In this document: one piece after another, positions 1-8,050 of the stretch
Layout: every line of letters begins with the position of its first letter
Position numbering within the stretch: the stretch's first letter is position 1
From: an uncultured Clostridia bacterium
Lineage (GTDB): Bacteria; Bacillota; Clostridia; Christensenellales; Borkfalkiaceae
Reading direction: 5' to 3'
Assembly (NCBI GenBank): GCA_944369635.1
Contig: CALVXL010000173.1
Span: forward strand, 1 to 16,227
Length of the DNA: 16,227 nt
The notes under the pieces: generated by a model
The model's input: only the letters and a program-made list of their open reading frames with translations
Database searches by the model: none
What the model was told of the DNA's origin: nothing
Position numbers and translations under genes: made by a program

Positions 1-126
1 GGGAATACAATCGGATATTTTTGCGCCGTAATGGTTTTGCACAAGCTTATTTTCCGCATCCACTTCCAGTATGTATTGCGTATTTTTCGTTTCCAGAATA
101 AAAAAATTGTCTTTTTTCTTAATCAT
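1..126 (-). CDS. Partial N-terminus of a glycoside hydrolase, probably GH36 alpha-galactosidase
   Basis: The ATG is at 124-126 and the frame stays open for 42 codons to the window edge, so only the 5' end is present. The start is supported by an AAAGGAA ribosome binding site (134-140) seven bases upstream. The peptide reads MIKKKDNFFILETKNTQYIL..., followed by a segment ending HYGAKI. The pattern 'F-x-L-x-T-x-N-T-x-Y' followed by an acidic strand and an 'H-Y-G-x-K/R-I' turn resembles the first beta-strands of the N-terminal domain of GH36 alpha-galactosidases, which hydrolyse terminal alpha-galactosides. No catalytic residue lies in the window, so the family is a resemblance and not a proof. 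It starts 51 bases after the GH38 stop with no visible terminator between, so the two are probably co-transcribed. Other carbohydrate-active proteins with a similar N-terminal beta-domain remain possible. Confidence 0.55.
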   Translation of the reverse strand, partial: MIKKKDNFFILETKNTQYILEVDAENKLVQNHYGAKISDCIP

Positions 127-177
127 CCCAACGTTCCTTTTGACAAAGCGAAGGCATTTAAAATTTCCGTTCGCCGA

Positions 178-3100
178 TTATTTTATTTTTGTTATTTTGA
201 AAGTAACGATCTCGAAAGGACGGAAAACCGCTTCGAAATGCCGTTTGCCGACAAGCGGAATTTCCCTTTCGTCCTCCTCCAAAAGATTGACAATGCAGAC
301 TTTTTCCGCATCGAAACCGAGGGTAAAATGCGAATTGCAGCGCATGCCGAACGCCTCGTAAGCCCTTACGACGATATCTTCGCCGCCTTCCGCCTGTTTT
401 ACCGTTTCCGCAATGACGCCGCTCTCCTTTATGCCCAAAAGCGAATACTGCGCGGGCAACGCGCCGTTTTGCTTTTCTTTATAAATCGCGCGCATCGGGA
501 TATTGAGATCGTATGCGGCTTGTAAAACGCCGGATTTTTGATAATCGCCGATATGCGGCATCAGCGAACAGCGGAAAGTATGCCGCCCTTTATCGGAATC
601 GGGGTTGGGATTAGTAGCGCATTTGAGAAGAGAAATACTCATCACGCCGTTTTTCACGCTGTAACCGTATTTGCAATCGCTCATCAGGCTTACGCCGTAG
701 CCGTATTCCGAAAAATCGGCAAATTTATGCGCGCAGACTTCGAACATGGCCTCATCCCAGCTCGTGTTCATGGTGGCGCTCCGCCGCGCCGCGCCGAACT
801 GTATGTCGTATGTAGCGTAATCGGCGTTGATATCCACGGGGAATTCGCTTTTCAGCATGATATGTTCGCTGTTCCACAAAATATCGTAATCGTAATCGAT
901 ACGCGCTATGCGCCGATAAAGAGAAATCGTTTCGCAAATCGTGGATTTTCCGAATTTTCTCGTGATCTTAATCCCGCATTTCTCCTGCTCTTGCAATATC
1001 TCTGCGTTTTCGACATTGCCCGCGCCCCAGCACTTATCGCGATAATAATCGCTCAATTCCCAAGCGTCGTAATCGTAAGGATAATCTTCGTAAGCTCTCA
1101 GCCCCGCGGGCGCGGAAAGCACTTCTCTTCCGCAACGTTTATCTATAAGCGACACGACATTATAATTTTCGTCAAACGTCAGCTTGAAAAACGCGTTGGA
1201 CAAAGTTTTTTCCGATACGCAAGGCGCTTTTAAATCGCTTGCGGGCGATTGTCTGACGACCGCATACCCTTTTGGCGGCACGTTCTCGGCATAAAGAAGG
1301 CCGTTTTCCGTTTCCACATACCCGCTGTTTGCAAAGGAATGCGGGTTGAACACCACATACCCGCCGCAGGTTTCTACCGAAGAAGCGATGTTCTCCAGCG
1401 CGGCGTCTGCCGCCGCCCCCACTTCTGCAAAAAGCGCGGCATATTCTTTATCGCTCCGCTCGTATACTTCGCGGATACTCGAACCGGGCAGAATATCGTG
1501 GAACTGATTGTGCAGAACGACTTCCCAGTTTCTTTCCAGCATTTCTTTCGGATACGCCGTGCCGAGCGCAACTCCGCCGAGCACCGAAAGCCATTCCGCG
1601 CATTCCAGAAGGTATTCCGAACGTCGGTTATTCTTTTTGTTATTCGCCGCGGAAGTATATGTGCCGCGGTGAAATTCCAGATAGAGTTCGCCCGACCATT
1701 TAGGAAACTTTTTGTCTTTTGCGGCGGTTTCGGAAAAGCGGTTCAAAAATTCTTCCGCCGTACCGATCTCCGCCTTCGGGCAGCCCGCAAAGCCATACCG
1801 CATGCGGCGGATATTTTCGATAAACTCGCGCGAAGGCCCGCCGCCTCCGTCTCCCCAGCCGTACGGCATAAGAACTTCGTCGGTCTTATCCTTTTCCGAA
1901 AAGCGTTTCCACGTGCCCGCCACTTGTTTCGGTTCGGCAAAACCGACATACGTGCATCCCGTTTGCGTAGCGCCGCGGCTGCAGTCCTGCGTGGTGATGA
2001 AATATGTCAGAATTTCCGTTCCGTCAATCCCTTTCCAGCGGAACGCATCGTGCGGAACGCGATTGGTATCGTTCCAAGTGATTTTTGCCGTTACAAAATA
2101 GTCTACGCCGCTCTTTTTTAAAATCTGCGGCAACGCCGCGGAATAACCGAACACGTCGGGCAACCACAAAATGCGGCTGTCCCTGCCGAATTCTTCTTTG
2201 AAAAAACGCTTGCCGAAAATAATCTGGCGAACCAGGCTTTCTCCCGAAGAAAGGTTGCAGTCCGCCTCCACCCACATCGCGCCGTCAGGCTCCCAACGCC
2301 CTTCCTTGACGCGCTCTTTCAGCTCCTCGTAAAGATAGGGACATTCTTCTTTCAACATCTGATACAGTACGGGCTGGGAAGAGAAAAATTTAAATTCGGG
2401 GTATCGCCGCATAAGTTCCAATACCGTCGCAAAGGACCGCTGAACTTTTTCACGCGTCTGGTCGAGCGGCCAAAGCCATGCGATGTCGATATGCGTATGC
2501 CCGAGCATTTTCACGCGGGCAGTCGCACCGCCTTTTTCGTAAAATTCCTTACGTAAAAATTCCGACGCTTTTATCAAGGAAGCTTCATATTCCGCGGAGT
2601 GAATTTCCCTAAAGTCCACGAGATCGATCGCGTGATTCAACGCGGAAAGGATATCGGCGTATTCCTTGCTTTCTTTATCGAGATAGGAAAGCGCGATGTA
2701 CGGTATTTCGATATCGGTTGCAAGGCGATCGGCGTTTTCGGAAACCTCTTCTATTTTGACAAACAGGTTCAGTTTCGCATCGATCTTCGCTCCGCTGTAC
2801 GCGTAAAGCATTACGTCGCAATCGCGTTCGAGGTAAAAATAGGTATGATTTGTATCAAGACCTTGCACCAATTTGCCGTCGACGTATGCCATAAGCTGCG
2901 GATTGACCGCGTCCCAACCGTTGAGATTGGTATTTACGCGCAGACGGTATATGCCTTTTTGCCTTGGCAGATCGACGCGGAAAGCAAACCATGCGTGCGA
3001 ATCGCATTCTCCGCCCCAGTATGAATCGCCGCCGAACGGCTTGAAGCTTTCATCGACCGCGGGAAGTTCCGAGCCCGATTTATAACCGCACTTTTTGAAC

Positions 3101-3186
3101 CGGACGCCTTCCACGGGGAGCGAACGGATAACGGCACACTCCTTCAAAAGCGCAATGTATTTTGAAATTCTTTCGACGTAATGCAT
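178..3186 (-). CDS. GH38 alpha-mannosidase, cytosolic (MAN2C1/Ams1-like) type
   Basis: A 1002-residue enzyme predicted to release terminal alpha-mannose from oligosaccharides inside the cell; it has no signal peptide. Residues about 50-120 form an N-terminal beta-sandwich-like segment (FGGDSYWGGE...SHAWFAFRVDLP, then MAYVDGKLVQGL) of the kind found in cytosolic mannosidases. The catalytic domain begins near residue 227 with GHTHIDIAWLW, giving metal ligands His232 and Asp234 by family analogy. WLPDVFGYS supplies Asp344, which is both nucleophile and metal ligand in GH38, and FHDILPGSS supplies His563 as the fourth ligand. All expected catalytic positions are present, so the enzyme should be active. 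The remaining 430 residues match the beta-rich C-terminal domains. The length fits the long bacterial/cytosolic subfamily (about 900-1050 aa). The ATG has a GAGGG site seven bases upstream and sits about 19 bases below the expected start of a perfect promoter. It is the first gene of a two-gene (or longer) glycosidase unit. Natural substrate (N-glycan trimmings, yeast mannan, mannosylglycerate) cannot be told from sequence. Confidence 0.95.
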   Translation of the reverse strand: MHYVERISKYIALLKECAVIRSLPVEGVRFKKCGYKSGSELPAVDESFKPFGGDSYWGGECDSHAWFAFRVDLPRQKGIYRLRVNTNLNGWDAVNPQLMAYVDGKLVQGLDTNHTYFYLERDCDVMLYAYSGAKIDAKLNLFVKIEEVSENADRLATDIEIPYIALSYLDKESKEYADILSALNHAIDLVDFREIHSAEYEASLIKASEFLRKEFYEKGGATARVKMLGHTHIDIAWLWPLDQTREKVQRSFATVLELMRRYPEFKFFSSQPVLYQMLKEECPYLYEELKERVKEGRWEPDGAMWVEADCNLSSGESLVRQIIFGKRFFKEEFGRDSRILWLPDVFGYSAALPQILKKSGVDYFVTAKITWNDTNRVPHDAFRWKGIDGTEILTYFITTQDCSRGATQTGCTYVGFAEPKQVAGTWKRFSEKDKTDEVLMPYGWGDGGGGPSREFIENIRRMRYGFAGCPKAEIGTAEEFLNRFSETAAKDKKFPKWSGELYLEFHRGTYTSAANNKKNNRRSEYLLECAEWLSVLGGVALGTAYPKEMLERNWEVVLHNQFHDILPGSSIREVYERSDKEYAALFAEVGAAADAALENIASSVETCGGYVVFNPHSFANSGYVETENGLLYAENVPPKGYAVVRQSPASDLKAPCVSEKTLSNAFFKLTFDENYNVVSLIDKRCGREVLSAPAGLRAYEDYPYDYDAWELSDYYRDKCWGAGNVENAEILQEQEKCGIKITRKFGKSTICETISLYRRIARIDYDYDILWNSEHIMLKSEFPVDINADYATYDIQFGAARRSATMNTSWDEAMFEVCAHKFADFSEYGYGVSLMSDCKYGYSVKNGVMSISLLKCATNPNPDSDKGRHTFRCSLMPHIGDYQKSGVLQAAYDLNIPMRAIYKEKQNGALPAQYSLLGIKESGVIAETVKQAEGGEDIVVRAYEAFGMRCNSHFTLGFDAEKVCIVNLLEEDEREIPLVGKRHFEAVFRPFEIVTFKITKIK

Positions 3187-3211
3187 TGTCTTTCCCTCTG
3201 TTTTTTCTTAA

Positions 3212-3240
3212 ATTATAAACGGACGGCAACGCTTTGTCAA
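3212..3240 (-). promoter_or_regulatory. Consensus sigma-A promoter for the glycosidase genes
   Basis: On the minus strand TTGACA (3240-3235) is followed after exactly 17 bases by TATAAT (3217-3212), matching both hexamers perfectly. Expected transcription start is near 3205, giving a leader of about 19 bases before the mannosidase ATG. It lies just downstream of the terminator that ends the transporter unit, so the glycosidases have their own transcription. Confidence 0.9.
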
Positions 3241-3254
3241 TCCTTTCTTTTAAA

Positions 3255-3267
3255 GAAACGCCGTTTC
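3255..3267. promoter_or_regulatory. Possible operator: 13-bp palindrome upstream of the glycosidase promoter
   Basis: GAAACG-C-CGTTTC is a perfect inverted repeat with one central base, lying 14 bp upstream of the -35 box. LacI-family regulators of sugar genes often bind GAAACG/CGTTTC-like half-sites, though usually without the extra central base. No regulator gene is in view. Position would suit an upstream operator or activator site; chance occurrence is possible. Confidence 0.3.
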
Positions 3268-3279
3268 GGAAAAAACAGC

Positions 3280-3312
3280 AAAAAAAAGAAAAAAACGGAC
3301 AAAAGTCCGTTT
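3280..3312 (-). terminator. Intrinsic terminator of the opp-type operon
   Basis: On the minus strand an 8-bp perfect stem AAACGGAC / GTCCGTTT (3312-3305 and 3300-3293) with a TTTT loop is followed by a T-run broken by a single C (3292-3280). The stem begins within the stop codon of the 81-residue membrane protein, so it ends the transporter transcript right after its last gene. It is a classic Rho-independent terminator. Confidence 0.92.
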
Positions 3313-3556
3313 ATTTCAGCCATAGCCACATTAAAAGAACGGTTAGCGCAAAGCCGCAGAGGATACAGAGCATCATGGGAAGATATGCTTTCATCGCGCC
3401 GCGGAACGCCGCGCGTTTTTCGCGACCGCTTAAATGCAGTTTTTCCGCACCTTTGCGCTTTTCTTTTTCCTCTTCTCCGACATACCAGGGCATGCCTTCA
3501 ACGTTCATATTGACGATCGTCCTGTCGTCCTGTTCCTCATCCTTGTTCTTTTTCAA
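3311..3556 (-). CDS. Small single-pass membrane protein at the end of the opp operon
   Basis: An 81-residue protein read from a TTG start; GAGGAG about ten bases upstream supports this start and no in-frame ATG lies near it. Residues 1-55 are hydrophilic and highly charged with the motif VNMNVEGMPWYV (about 15-26). Residues about 58-80 form one hydrophobic helix ending in LLMWLWLK, so topology is N-terminus inside or outside with a C-terminal anchor. I recall short proteins with a 'VEGMPWY' motif in clostridial genomes, but no function is known to me. The first 20 bases overlap the 3' end of the ATPase gene upstream, which suggests translational coupling and a role tied to the transporter. 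The terminator overlaps its stop codon. Function is unassigned. Confidence 0.8.
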   Translation of the reverse strand: MKKNKDEEQDDRTIVNMNVEGMPWYVGEEEKEKRKGAEKLHLSGREKRAAFRGAMKAYLPMMLCILCGFALTVLLMWLWLK

Positions 3557-4595
3557 TGTCTTTTTGCTCCTCGTCGTACAGATGGCAGGCGACGAAGTGC
3601 CCCTCGCCGCGTTCGATGAATTCGGGCGAAACCGTTTTGCATATTTCCATGCAATGATCGCAGCGGGTATGAAATTTACAACCCGACGGCGGATTCGCGG
3701 GACTGGGAATGTCGCCTTTTAAGATAATCCTGTTCATCTTGGAACGGGGATCGGGAACGGGAACGGCGGAAAGCAACGCCTTTGTATAGGGGTGCAGCGG
3801 TTCGTCGAAAATCTTATCGGTCGGCCCCTTTTCCACCATGCTGCCCAGATACATGACGCCGACCTCGTTGGATATGTGTTTGACCACCGAAAGATCGTGC
3901 GAGATGAAAATATAGGAAAGCCCGTGCTGTTCCTGTAAATTTTTCAAAAGGTTGATGATCTGCGCCTGAACGGAAACGTCGAGCGCGGAAACCGGCTCGT
4001 CGCAAACGATAAGCTGCGGATTGAGCGCGACGGCACGCGCGATACAGATACGCTGTCTTTGTCCGCCGGAAAATTCATGCGGATAACGGTTGTAATAGTA
4101 CGGACGCAATCCGCAACTTTCCATGACCTTTACGACATAATCCCTGATTTCGTTTTTCGGCACGATTTTATGCTGAAGCACGGCTTCGCCGATGATCTCC
4201 CCGACGGTCATACGCGGGGAAAGCGAAGAATACGGATCCTGGAAGATCACCTGCAACTGCGGGCGCAGTTTACGCATCTGGCTTTTGCTGTAATGCGTGA
4301 TGTCCTCGCCGTTGAAATAAACTTTTCCGTCGGTGATATCGTACAATTTCAAAAGGGTCCTGCCCATGGTCGTCTTTCCGCAGCCGGACTCCCCCACGAT
4401 CCCGAGCACGCTGCCGCGCTTCAATTTAAAGCTCACGTCCTCCACCGCGTGCACGTAAACCTGCACTTTGCCCGTCAGACTCTTTTTCAGCGGAAAATAT
4501 TTTTTCAGATGCTCGACTTCGAGAATATATTCCCCGCCGTGACTTTCTTCCGACTGCACGGTTTCAGCCTGCACGTTTTTCAGATTTTCGTTCAT
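3537..4595 (-). CDS. oppF: Oligopeptide-type ABC importer, ATP-binding subunit OppF
   Basis: A 352-residue nucleotide-binding subunit that pairs with OppD to drive uptake through OppB/OppC at the inner face of the membrane. Visible motifs: Walker A GESGCGKT (68-75), Q-loop Gln119, signature FSGGQRQR (175-182), Walker B LIVCDE (195-200) with catalytic Glu200, and switch His233. The C-terminal tail (306-338) has Cys306, 312, 315, 319 and 337 in the oligopeptide_HPY region (PSGCKFHTRC...), the pattern seen in Opp/Dpp ATPases that can hold an iron-sulfur cluster. All ATPase residues are intact. The residue set and the order after oppD fit OppF rather than OppD. It starts nine bases after the oppD stop with an AGAGG site in the gap. 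The first 20 residues are a variable acidic/polar tail. Confidence 0.95.
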   Translation of the reverse strand: MNENLKNVQAETVQSEESHGGEYILEVEHLKKYFPLKKSLTGKVQVYVHAVEDVSFKLKRGSVLGIVGESGCGKTTMGRTLLKLYDITDGKVYFNGEDITHYSKSQMRKLRPQLQVIFQDPYSSLSPRMTVGEIIGEAVLQHKIVPKNEIRDYVVKVMESCGLRPYYYNRYPHEFSGGQRQRICIARAVALNPQLIVCDEPVSALDVSVQAQIINLLKNLQEQHGLSYIFISHDLSVVKHISNEVGVMYLGSMVEKGPTDKIFDEPLHPYTKALLSAVPVPDPRSKMNRIILKGDIPSPANPPSGCKFHTRCDHCMEICKTVSPEFIERGEGHFVACHLYDEEQKDIEKEQG

Positions 4596-4604
4596 GATAA
4601 CCTC

Positions 4605-5771
4605 TTAATGTCTTTCCGCATAACGGTAACACGCCACACAATGTGTGGGGCTTACCCAAACGGTTTCGGGATATTTGCCCGCGCATTTTTTTACGCATTT
4701 GTCGCAGCGCTCCCGAAAATAGCAATAATCGGGCAGATTGACGGGGTTGGGCACATTCCCGGGTATATTGTATAATTTATCCACCTTTTTGTTGACGACG
4801 GGCTTGCTCTTTTGCAGTCCTACGGTATACGGATGCAACGGGTTAAGGAAGATCTCCTCCGCCGTGCCCTGTTCGATGACCCGCCCCGCGTACATCACGA
4901 CGACATAATCCGCCATTTCCGCAATGACGCCGAGGTCGTGCGTAATCAGCATGATGGACCCGTCGATGCGCTCCTTGAGGTTTTTCAGAAGTTCCAAAAT
5001 CTGCGCCTGAATGGTAACGTCGAGCGCGGTGGTCGGTTCGTCGGCGATGACCAGCCGCGGGTCGCACGCCAGCGCCATGGCGATCATCACGCGTTGCCGC
5101 ATTCCCCCGGAAAGTTCGTGCGGATAACATTTATATACGTTTTCGGGCATCGCCATGCCCACAAGGTTGAGCATTTCCAGCGAATGCTCCTTTGCCTTTT
5201 TCTTGTCCTTGTCGTTGAAATGCAGTTCGTACACTTCGTCGAGCTGCTGGCCGATGGTGAATACGGGATTCAAACTGGTCATCGGTTCCTGAAAGATCAT
5301 TGCGATTTCCTTGCCGCGGATTTTATACACTTCCGAAACGGGCATTTTCGCGATGTCGTATACTTTGCCGTCCTTGGCGGCAAAGCGAATGGAGCCGTCC
5401 ACGATCTGCCCCTGCGGCGCCTGTACCAGCCGCATGAGCGACAAACTTGTAATGGACTTACCGCAACCCGATTCGCCGACCACGCCGACGATGCTCTTTT
5501 TCGGAATGGAAAAAGTTACGCCGTCCACCGCCTTGACCGTTCCGACATCCGTGAAGAAATAGGTCTTAAGCCCTTCGAACTCCACGATGTTGTTTTCGTC
5601 TTTCATTTGGGAAAGATATTCTTCTTCCGGCACGTTTTTGCGGTTTTTCTTCTTTTCAAACTCCTTCATCGCGCGGCGGTTGTTTCTGGCGATGAGGCGC
5701 TCGTCTCTGACCGAAAGCGAATGCTCGTCTTTTTTGAAGAACTTTTCCTTAATTTTATCGATGAATTTCAT
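4605..5771 (-). CDS. oppD: Oligopeptide-type ABC importer, ATP-binding subunit OppD with basic N-terminal tail
   Basis: A 388-residue ATPase subunit, partner of OppF. Walker A is GESGCGKS (99-106), Q-loop Gln161, signature LSGGMRQR (220-227), Walker B LVIADE (240-245), and switch His278, all intact. The tail has six cysteines (350, 356, 359, 363, 378, 381) in the zone where Opp/Dpp ATPases bind an iron-sulfur cluster. The ABC domain only begins near residue 62; residues 1-57 form an extra tail rich in Lys/Arg (about 17 basic and 8 acidic residues in the first 48). An alternative start at Met56 would remove it, but that codon lacks a Shine-Dalgarno sequence, whereas the first ATG has AAAAGGTGAT directly upstream, so the long form is preferred. 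It follows oppC after only three bases. Confidence 0.94.
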   Translation of the reverse strand: MKFIDKIKEKFFKKDEHSLSVRDERLIARNNRRAMKEFEKKKNRKNVPEEEYLSQMKDENNIVEFEGLKTYFFTDVGTVKAVDGVTFSIPKKSIVGVVGESGCGKSITSLSLMRLVQAPQGQIVDGSIRFAAKDGKVYDIAKMPVSEVYKIRGKEIAMIFQEPMTSLNPVFTIGQQLDEVYELHFNDKDKKKAKEHSLEMLNLVGMAMPENVYKCYPHELSGGMRQRVMIAMALACDPRLVIADEPTTALDVTIQAQILELLKNLKERIDGSIMLITHDLGVIAEMADYVVVMYAGRVIEQGTAEEIFLNPLHPYTVGLQKSKPVVNKKVDKLYNIPGNVPNPVNLPDYCYFRERCDKCVKKCAGKYPETVWVSPTHCVACYRYAERH

Positions 5772-5774
5772 AGA

Positions 5775-6935
5775 TCACCTTTTCGCTTTGGGATCGAACG
5801 CGTCCCTGAGCCCGTCGCCGACAAAGTTGAACGCCAGCACGGCGAGAATGATGCAAATACCCGCCGGCACCCATAAATTAGGATAATTTTCCAGTATATC
5901 TCTGCCCGCCGCGCCGCTGGTCGCGCCGATCATCGTACCCCACGCCGCATACGGGAAAGGCACGCCCAACCCAAGGTACGACAACGTAGACTCGTAAAGG
6001 ATAACGCTGCCCAGCCCCAACGTCGCCTGCACGATGAGGAGCGGCAGAACATTCGGGATCAGATGTTTAAAGACTTTCCGCGCCGTAGAAATACCCGTCG
6101 CCTCGGCGGCGAGCATGAATTCCTGTTCCCTCAGAGAAAGGATCTGTCCGCGGACGAGCCGCGCCGTTCCCGACCAGCCGAATATGGTAAGTATCCCCAT
6201 CAGGGCGTATATTTTGCTTTCCGCAGGCACGCCCCACGTTTCCAGCATGGACGAAGCGAGCATCAAAATGGGCAAAGACGGCAGACAGTTGAAAATATCC
6301 ACGATACGCATGATGACCTGGTCCACCCACTTGCCGAAATAGCCCGAAAACGCGCCGATCATCGTGCCGAGGAGCATTTCCGCGAACACGACGATAAAGC
6401 CCAGAAGCAGACTGACTCTGCCGCCGTACATGAGGCGGGTGAACACGTCGTAACCGTACTGATCGGTCCCCAGCCAATGCTTGGACGAGGGCGGCGTCTT
6501 GGAATAAACTTTATATGCGTCGCTGACTTCGTAAAAGGTGTACGTCACGAATTCGCCGTCTTCTTCCACGGTGATCTTATGTTCCACCACCGACTGCACC
6601 CATTTGAAATCCCCCGTCGCCTGCGTTTCGCCGTAGGGCGAAAAGAGCGGACCGAGAAAAGCGAACAGAAACAGCACGATCAGCATGACGAGTCCCGCCA
6701 CCGACAGCTTGGAGCGGAAAAACCGCTTCATGACCAGACGTATGGGAGAAATAACTTTTACATTGTCTTCCAGATCGCCTTCCCCCGCAAAGGAAACGAT
6801 CTCTTCTTCCGCCGTTCCGCTCTCCGCGGAAATCGCCTCCGCTTCGGCTTTCGGTTCGTTTACGGGAGTAACGGCTTCGATGTTTTCCGCTTCGGCTTCA
6901 AAAATTTCGCCTGCGGTTTTCTTCGGATCTTCCAT
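5775..6935 (-). CDS. oppC: Oligopeptide-type ABC importer, permease OppC with acidic N-terminal tail
   Basis: A 386-residue inner-membrane permease of the BPD_transp_1 family. I chose the ATG at 6933-6935 because GGGAGG lies about six bases upstream and it follows the oppB stop by eleven bases; the frame is open further upstream but that would overlap oppB and give unrelated residues. Residues 1-60 are strongly acidic (18 Asp/Glu against 4 Lys). A first membrane segment spans about 78-98, followed by an extracytoplasmic loop of about 70 residues, then GTDQYGYDVFTRLMYGGR, the conserved OppC/DppC entry, and about five more helices. The EAA coupling loop is AAEATGISTARKVFKHLIPN (276-295). The C-terminus is NFVGDGLRDAFDPKAKR, typical for the family. 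It forms the translocation channel with OppB. Confidence 0.94.
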   Translation of the reverse strand: MEDPKKTAGEIFEAEAENIEAVTPVNEPKAEAEAISAESGTAEEEIVSFAGEGDLEDNVKVISPIRLVMKRFFRSKLSVAGLVMLIVLFLFAFLGPLFSPYGETQATGDFKWVQSVVEHKITVEEDGEFVTYTFYEVSDAYKVYSKTPPSSKHWLGTDQYGYDVFTRLMYGGRVSLLLGFIVVFAEMLLGTMIGAFSGYFGKWVDQVIMRIVDIFNCLPSLPILMLASSMLETWGVPAESKIYALMGILTIFGWSGTARLVRGQILSLREQEFMLAAEATGISTARKVFKHLIPNVLPLLIVQATLGLGSVILYESTLSYLGLGVPFPYAAWGTMIGATSGAAGRDILENYPNLWVPAGICIILAVLAFNFVGDGLRDAFDPKAKR

Positions 6936-6946
6936 ATATCCCTCCC

Positions 6947-8005
6947 TTACGACAATTTTACGCGCGGATCGACGATCGCGTACATGATATCGGACAACAA
7001 CGTTCCGATGACGGTAAGAATACTTAAAAACATACAATACGCCATGACGAAAGGCACGTCGCCGTTGACGACGGCGGTATACGCCGCTTTCCCGATGCCG
7101 TCGATACTGAACACCTGTTCGGTGATCATCGCGCCGCCGAACAGCGAAGGCAAAATTCCCGCGAAAAGCGTTGCCAGCGGGATGAGCGTATTGCGGAAAG
7201 CGTGTTTATAAATGACGGAATGTTCCGAAAGCCCTTTCGCGCGCGCCGTGCGGATATAGTCGGAATTCATGACTTCCAGCATATTCGTCCGCGTATAGCG
7301 CATCAGCCCCCCGACGGAAAGCATGGTAAGGACGAGTATGGGCAATACGAGGTGCCACGCCTGATCGATAATGACCGGCAAGCCGGAATTCGGGTCGGTC
7401 AGCCCGGAATACGGAAACCAACCGAGTTCGACGGAAAAAACTTTCAGAAGAAGCGCGCCGAGAAAAAACGACGGCAGCGAAATACCCATCATCGCAAGCA
7501 CGGTGACGGTGTAATCGACCACGCCGTATTGCTTGGTCGCGGAAACGATCCCCAGCGGGATCGCTATGATAAACTCCAAAACGGTGGCGATCAGCGCAAT
7601 GATAAAGGAAACCCCGCTCTTTGCGAAAATGATGCTGACGACGTTGGAGGTCGTTTCGTATTTAGGGGTCAGGATCGGATTGCCGTCCGGTCCGATGATC
7701 TCGATATAAGTCACTTCGCCCGTGGGAACGGAAAGCTGGAAGGAATCGCCGAAATTTCCCTGCAGAATATTGGAAAGCCACTTCAGATATCCGGCAAAAA
7801 TATTCGTATCCAGACCGTACGTCGCCTGAATTTGTTTGACGAGTTCGGCAACCTGCCCCGTAGAGTCCTGCTGCAGCTGCGCCTGATATTTTTTCTCCAC
7901 GAAATCCAGCCCCGGCTGAATGCGGATCAGCGCATAGATGATCAGCGAAACGCCGAGCAGTATCAGCACGGACAACGCGAGCCTTTTGATTACGTATTTT
8001 ATCAT
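6947..8005 (-). CDS. oppB: Oligopeptide-type ABC importer, permease OppB
   Basis: A 352-residue inner-membrane permease, BPD_transp_1 family, forming the channel with OppC. The N-terminus MIKYVIKRLALSVLILLGVS is the usual OppB opening, so I favour the ATG at 8003-8005. A longer version from a TTG at 8035 is in frame but adds ten atypical residues. Six membrane segments are visible; a large loop (about residues 45-110) carries an insert with GPDGNPILTPKYETTS between the first helix and the transport domain. The EAA loop reads YIRTARAKGLSEHSVIYKHA, and the protein ends in YAIVDPRVKLS, normal for the family. No ribosome binding site lies close to the ATG: the only good one, AAGGAGAGGG, is at 8059-8050, about 45 bases upstream, with a stable hairpin in between. 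Start and translational control are therefore open questions. Confidence 0.93.
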   Translation of the reverse strand: MIKYVIKRLALSVLILLGVSLIIYALIRIQPGLDFVEKKYQAQLQQDSTGQVAELVKQIQATYGLDTNIFAGYLKWLSNILQGNFGDSFQLSVPTGEVTYIEIIGPDGNPILTPKYETTSNVVSIIFAKSGVSFIIALIATVLEFIIAIPLGIVSATKQYGVVDYTVTVLAMMGISLPSFFLGALLLKVFSVELGWFPYSGLTDPNSGLPVIIDQAWHLVLPILVLTMLSVGGLMRYTRTNMLEVMNSDYIRTARAKGLSEHSVIYKHAFRNTLIPLATLFAGILPSLFGGAMITEQVFSIDGIGKAAYTAVVNGDVPFVMAYCMFLSILTVIGTLLSDIMYAIVDPRVKLS

Positions 8006-8020
8006 CTGAATAAAATCGGT

Positions 8021-8050
8021 ATTCAGGCGCGGCAACTGCCGCGCCCGAAC
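8021..8050 (-). promoter_or_regulatory. Strong stem-loop between oppA and oppB
   Basis: On the minus strand a core 8-bp GC stem (8045-8038 with 8033-8026), loop AGTT, can extend by about four or five further pairs (8050-8046 with 8025-8021, including G-T pairs). A second perfect inverted repeat, CTGAATA/TATTCAG (8026-8020 and 8012-8006), abuts the oppB ATG and competes with the extension. The AAGGAGAGGG ribosome site precedes the stem. No T-run directly follows, so it is a poor terminator; likelier roles are protecting the 3' end of the abundant binding-protein mRNA, partial attenuation, or setting oppB translation. Confidence 0.7.

Noticed and set aside
3181..3722. Plus-strand frames over the transporter terminator (3181-3513, 3234-3722)
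   Set aside because: They run through the poly-A side of the terminator and antisense to two genes, and resemble no protein.
5604..5606. Met56 as the start of oppD
   Set aside because: No Shine-Dalgarno sequence precedes it, while the first ATG at 5771 has AAAAGGTGAT.
6936..7037. 34-codon upstream extension of oppC
   Set aside because: It overlaps oppB, the residues are unrelated to permeases, and the ATG at 6935 has a strong GGGAGG site.
8006..8035. TTG start ten codons upstream for oppB
   Set aside because: Spacing to the ribosome site is about 14-18 bases and the TTG lies in a hairpin loop; the ATG gives the usual OppB N-terminus. Kept as an alternative in the findings.
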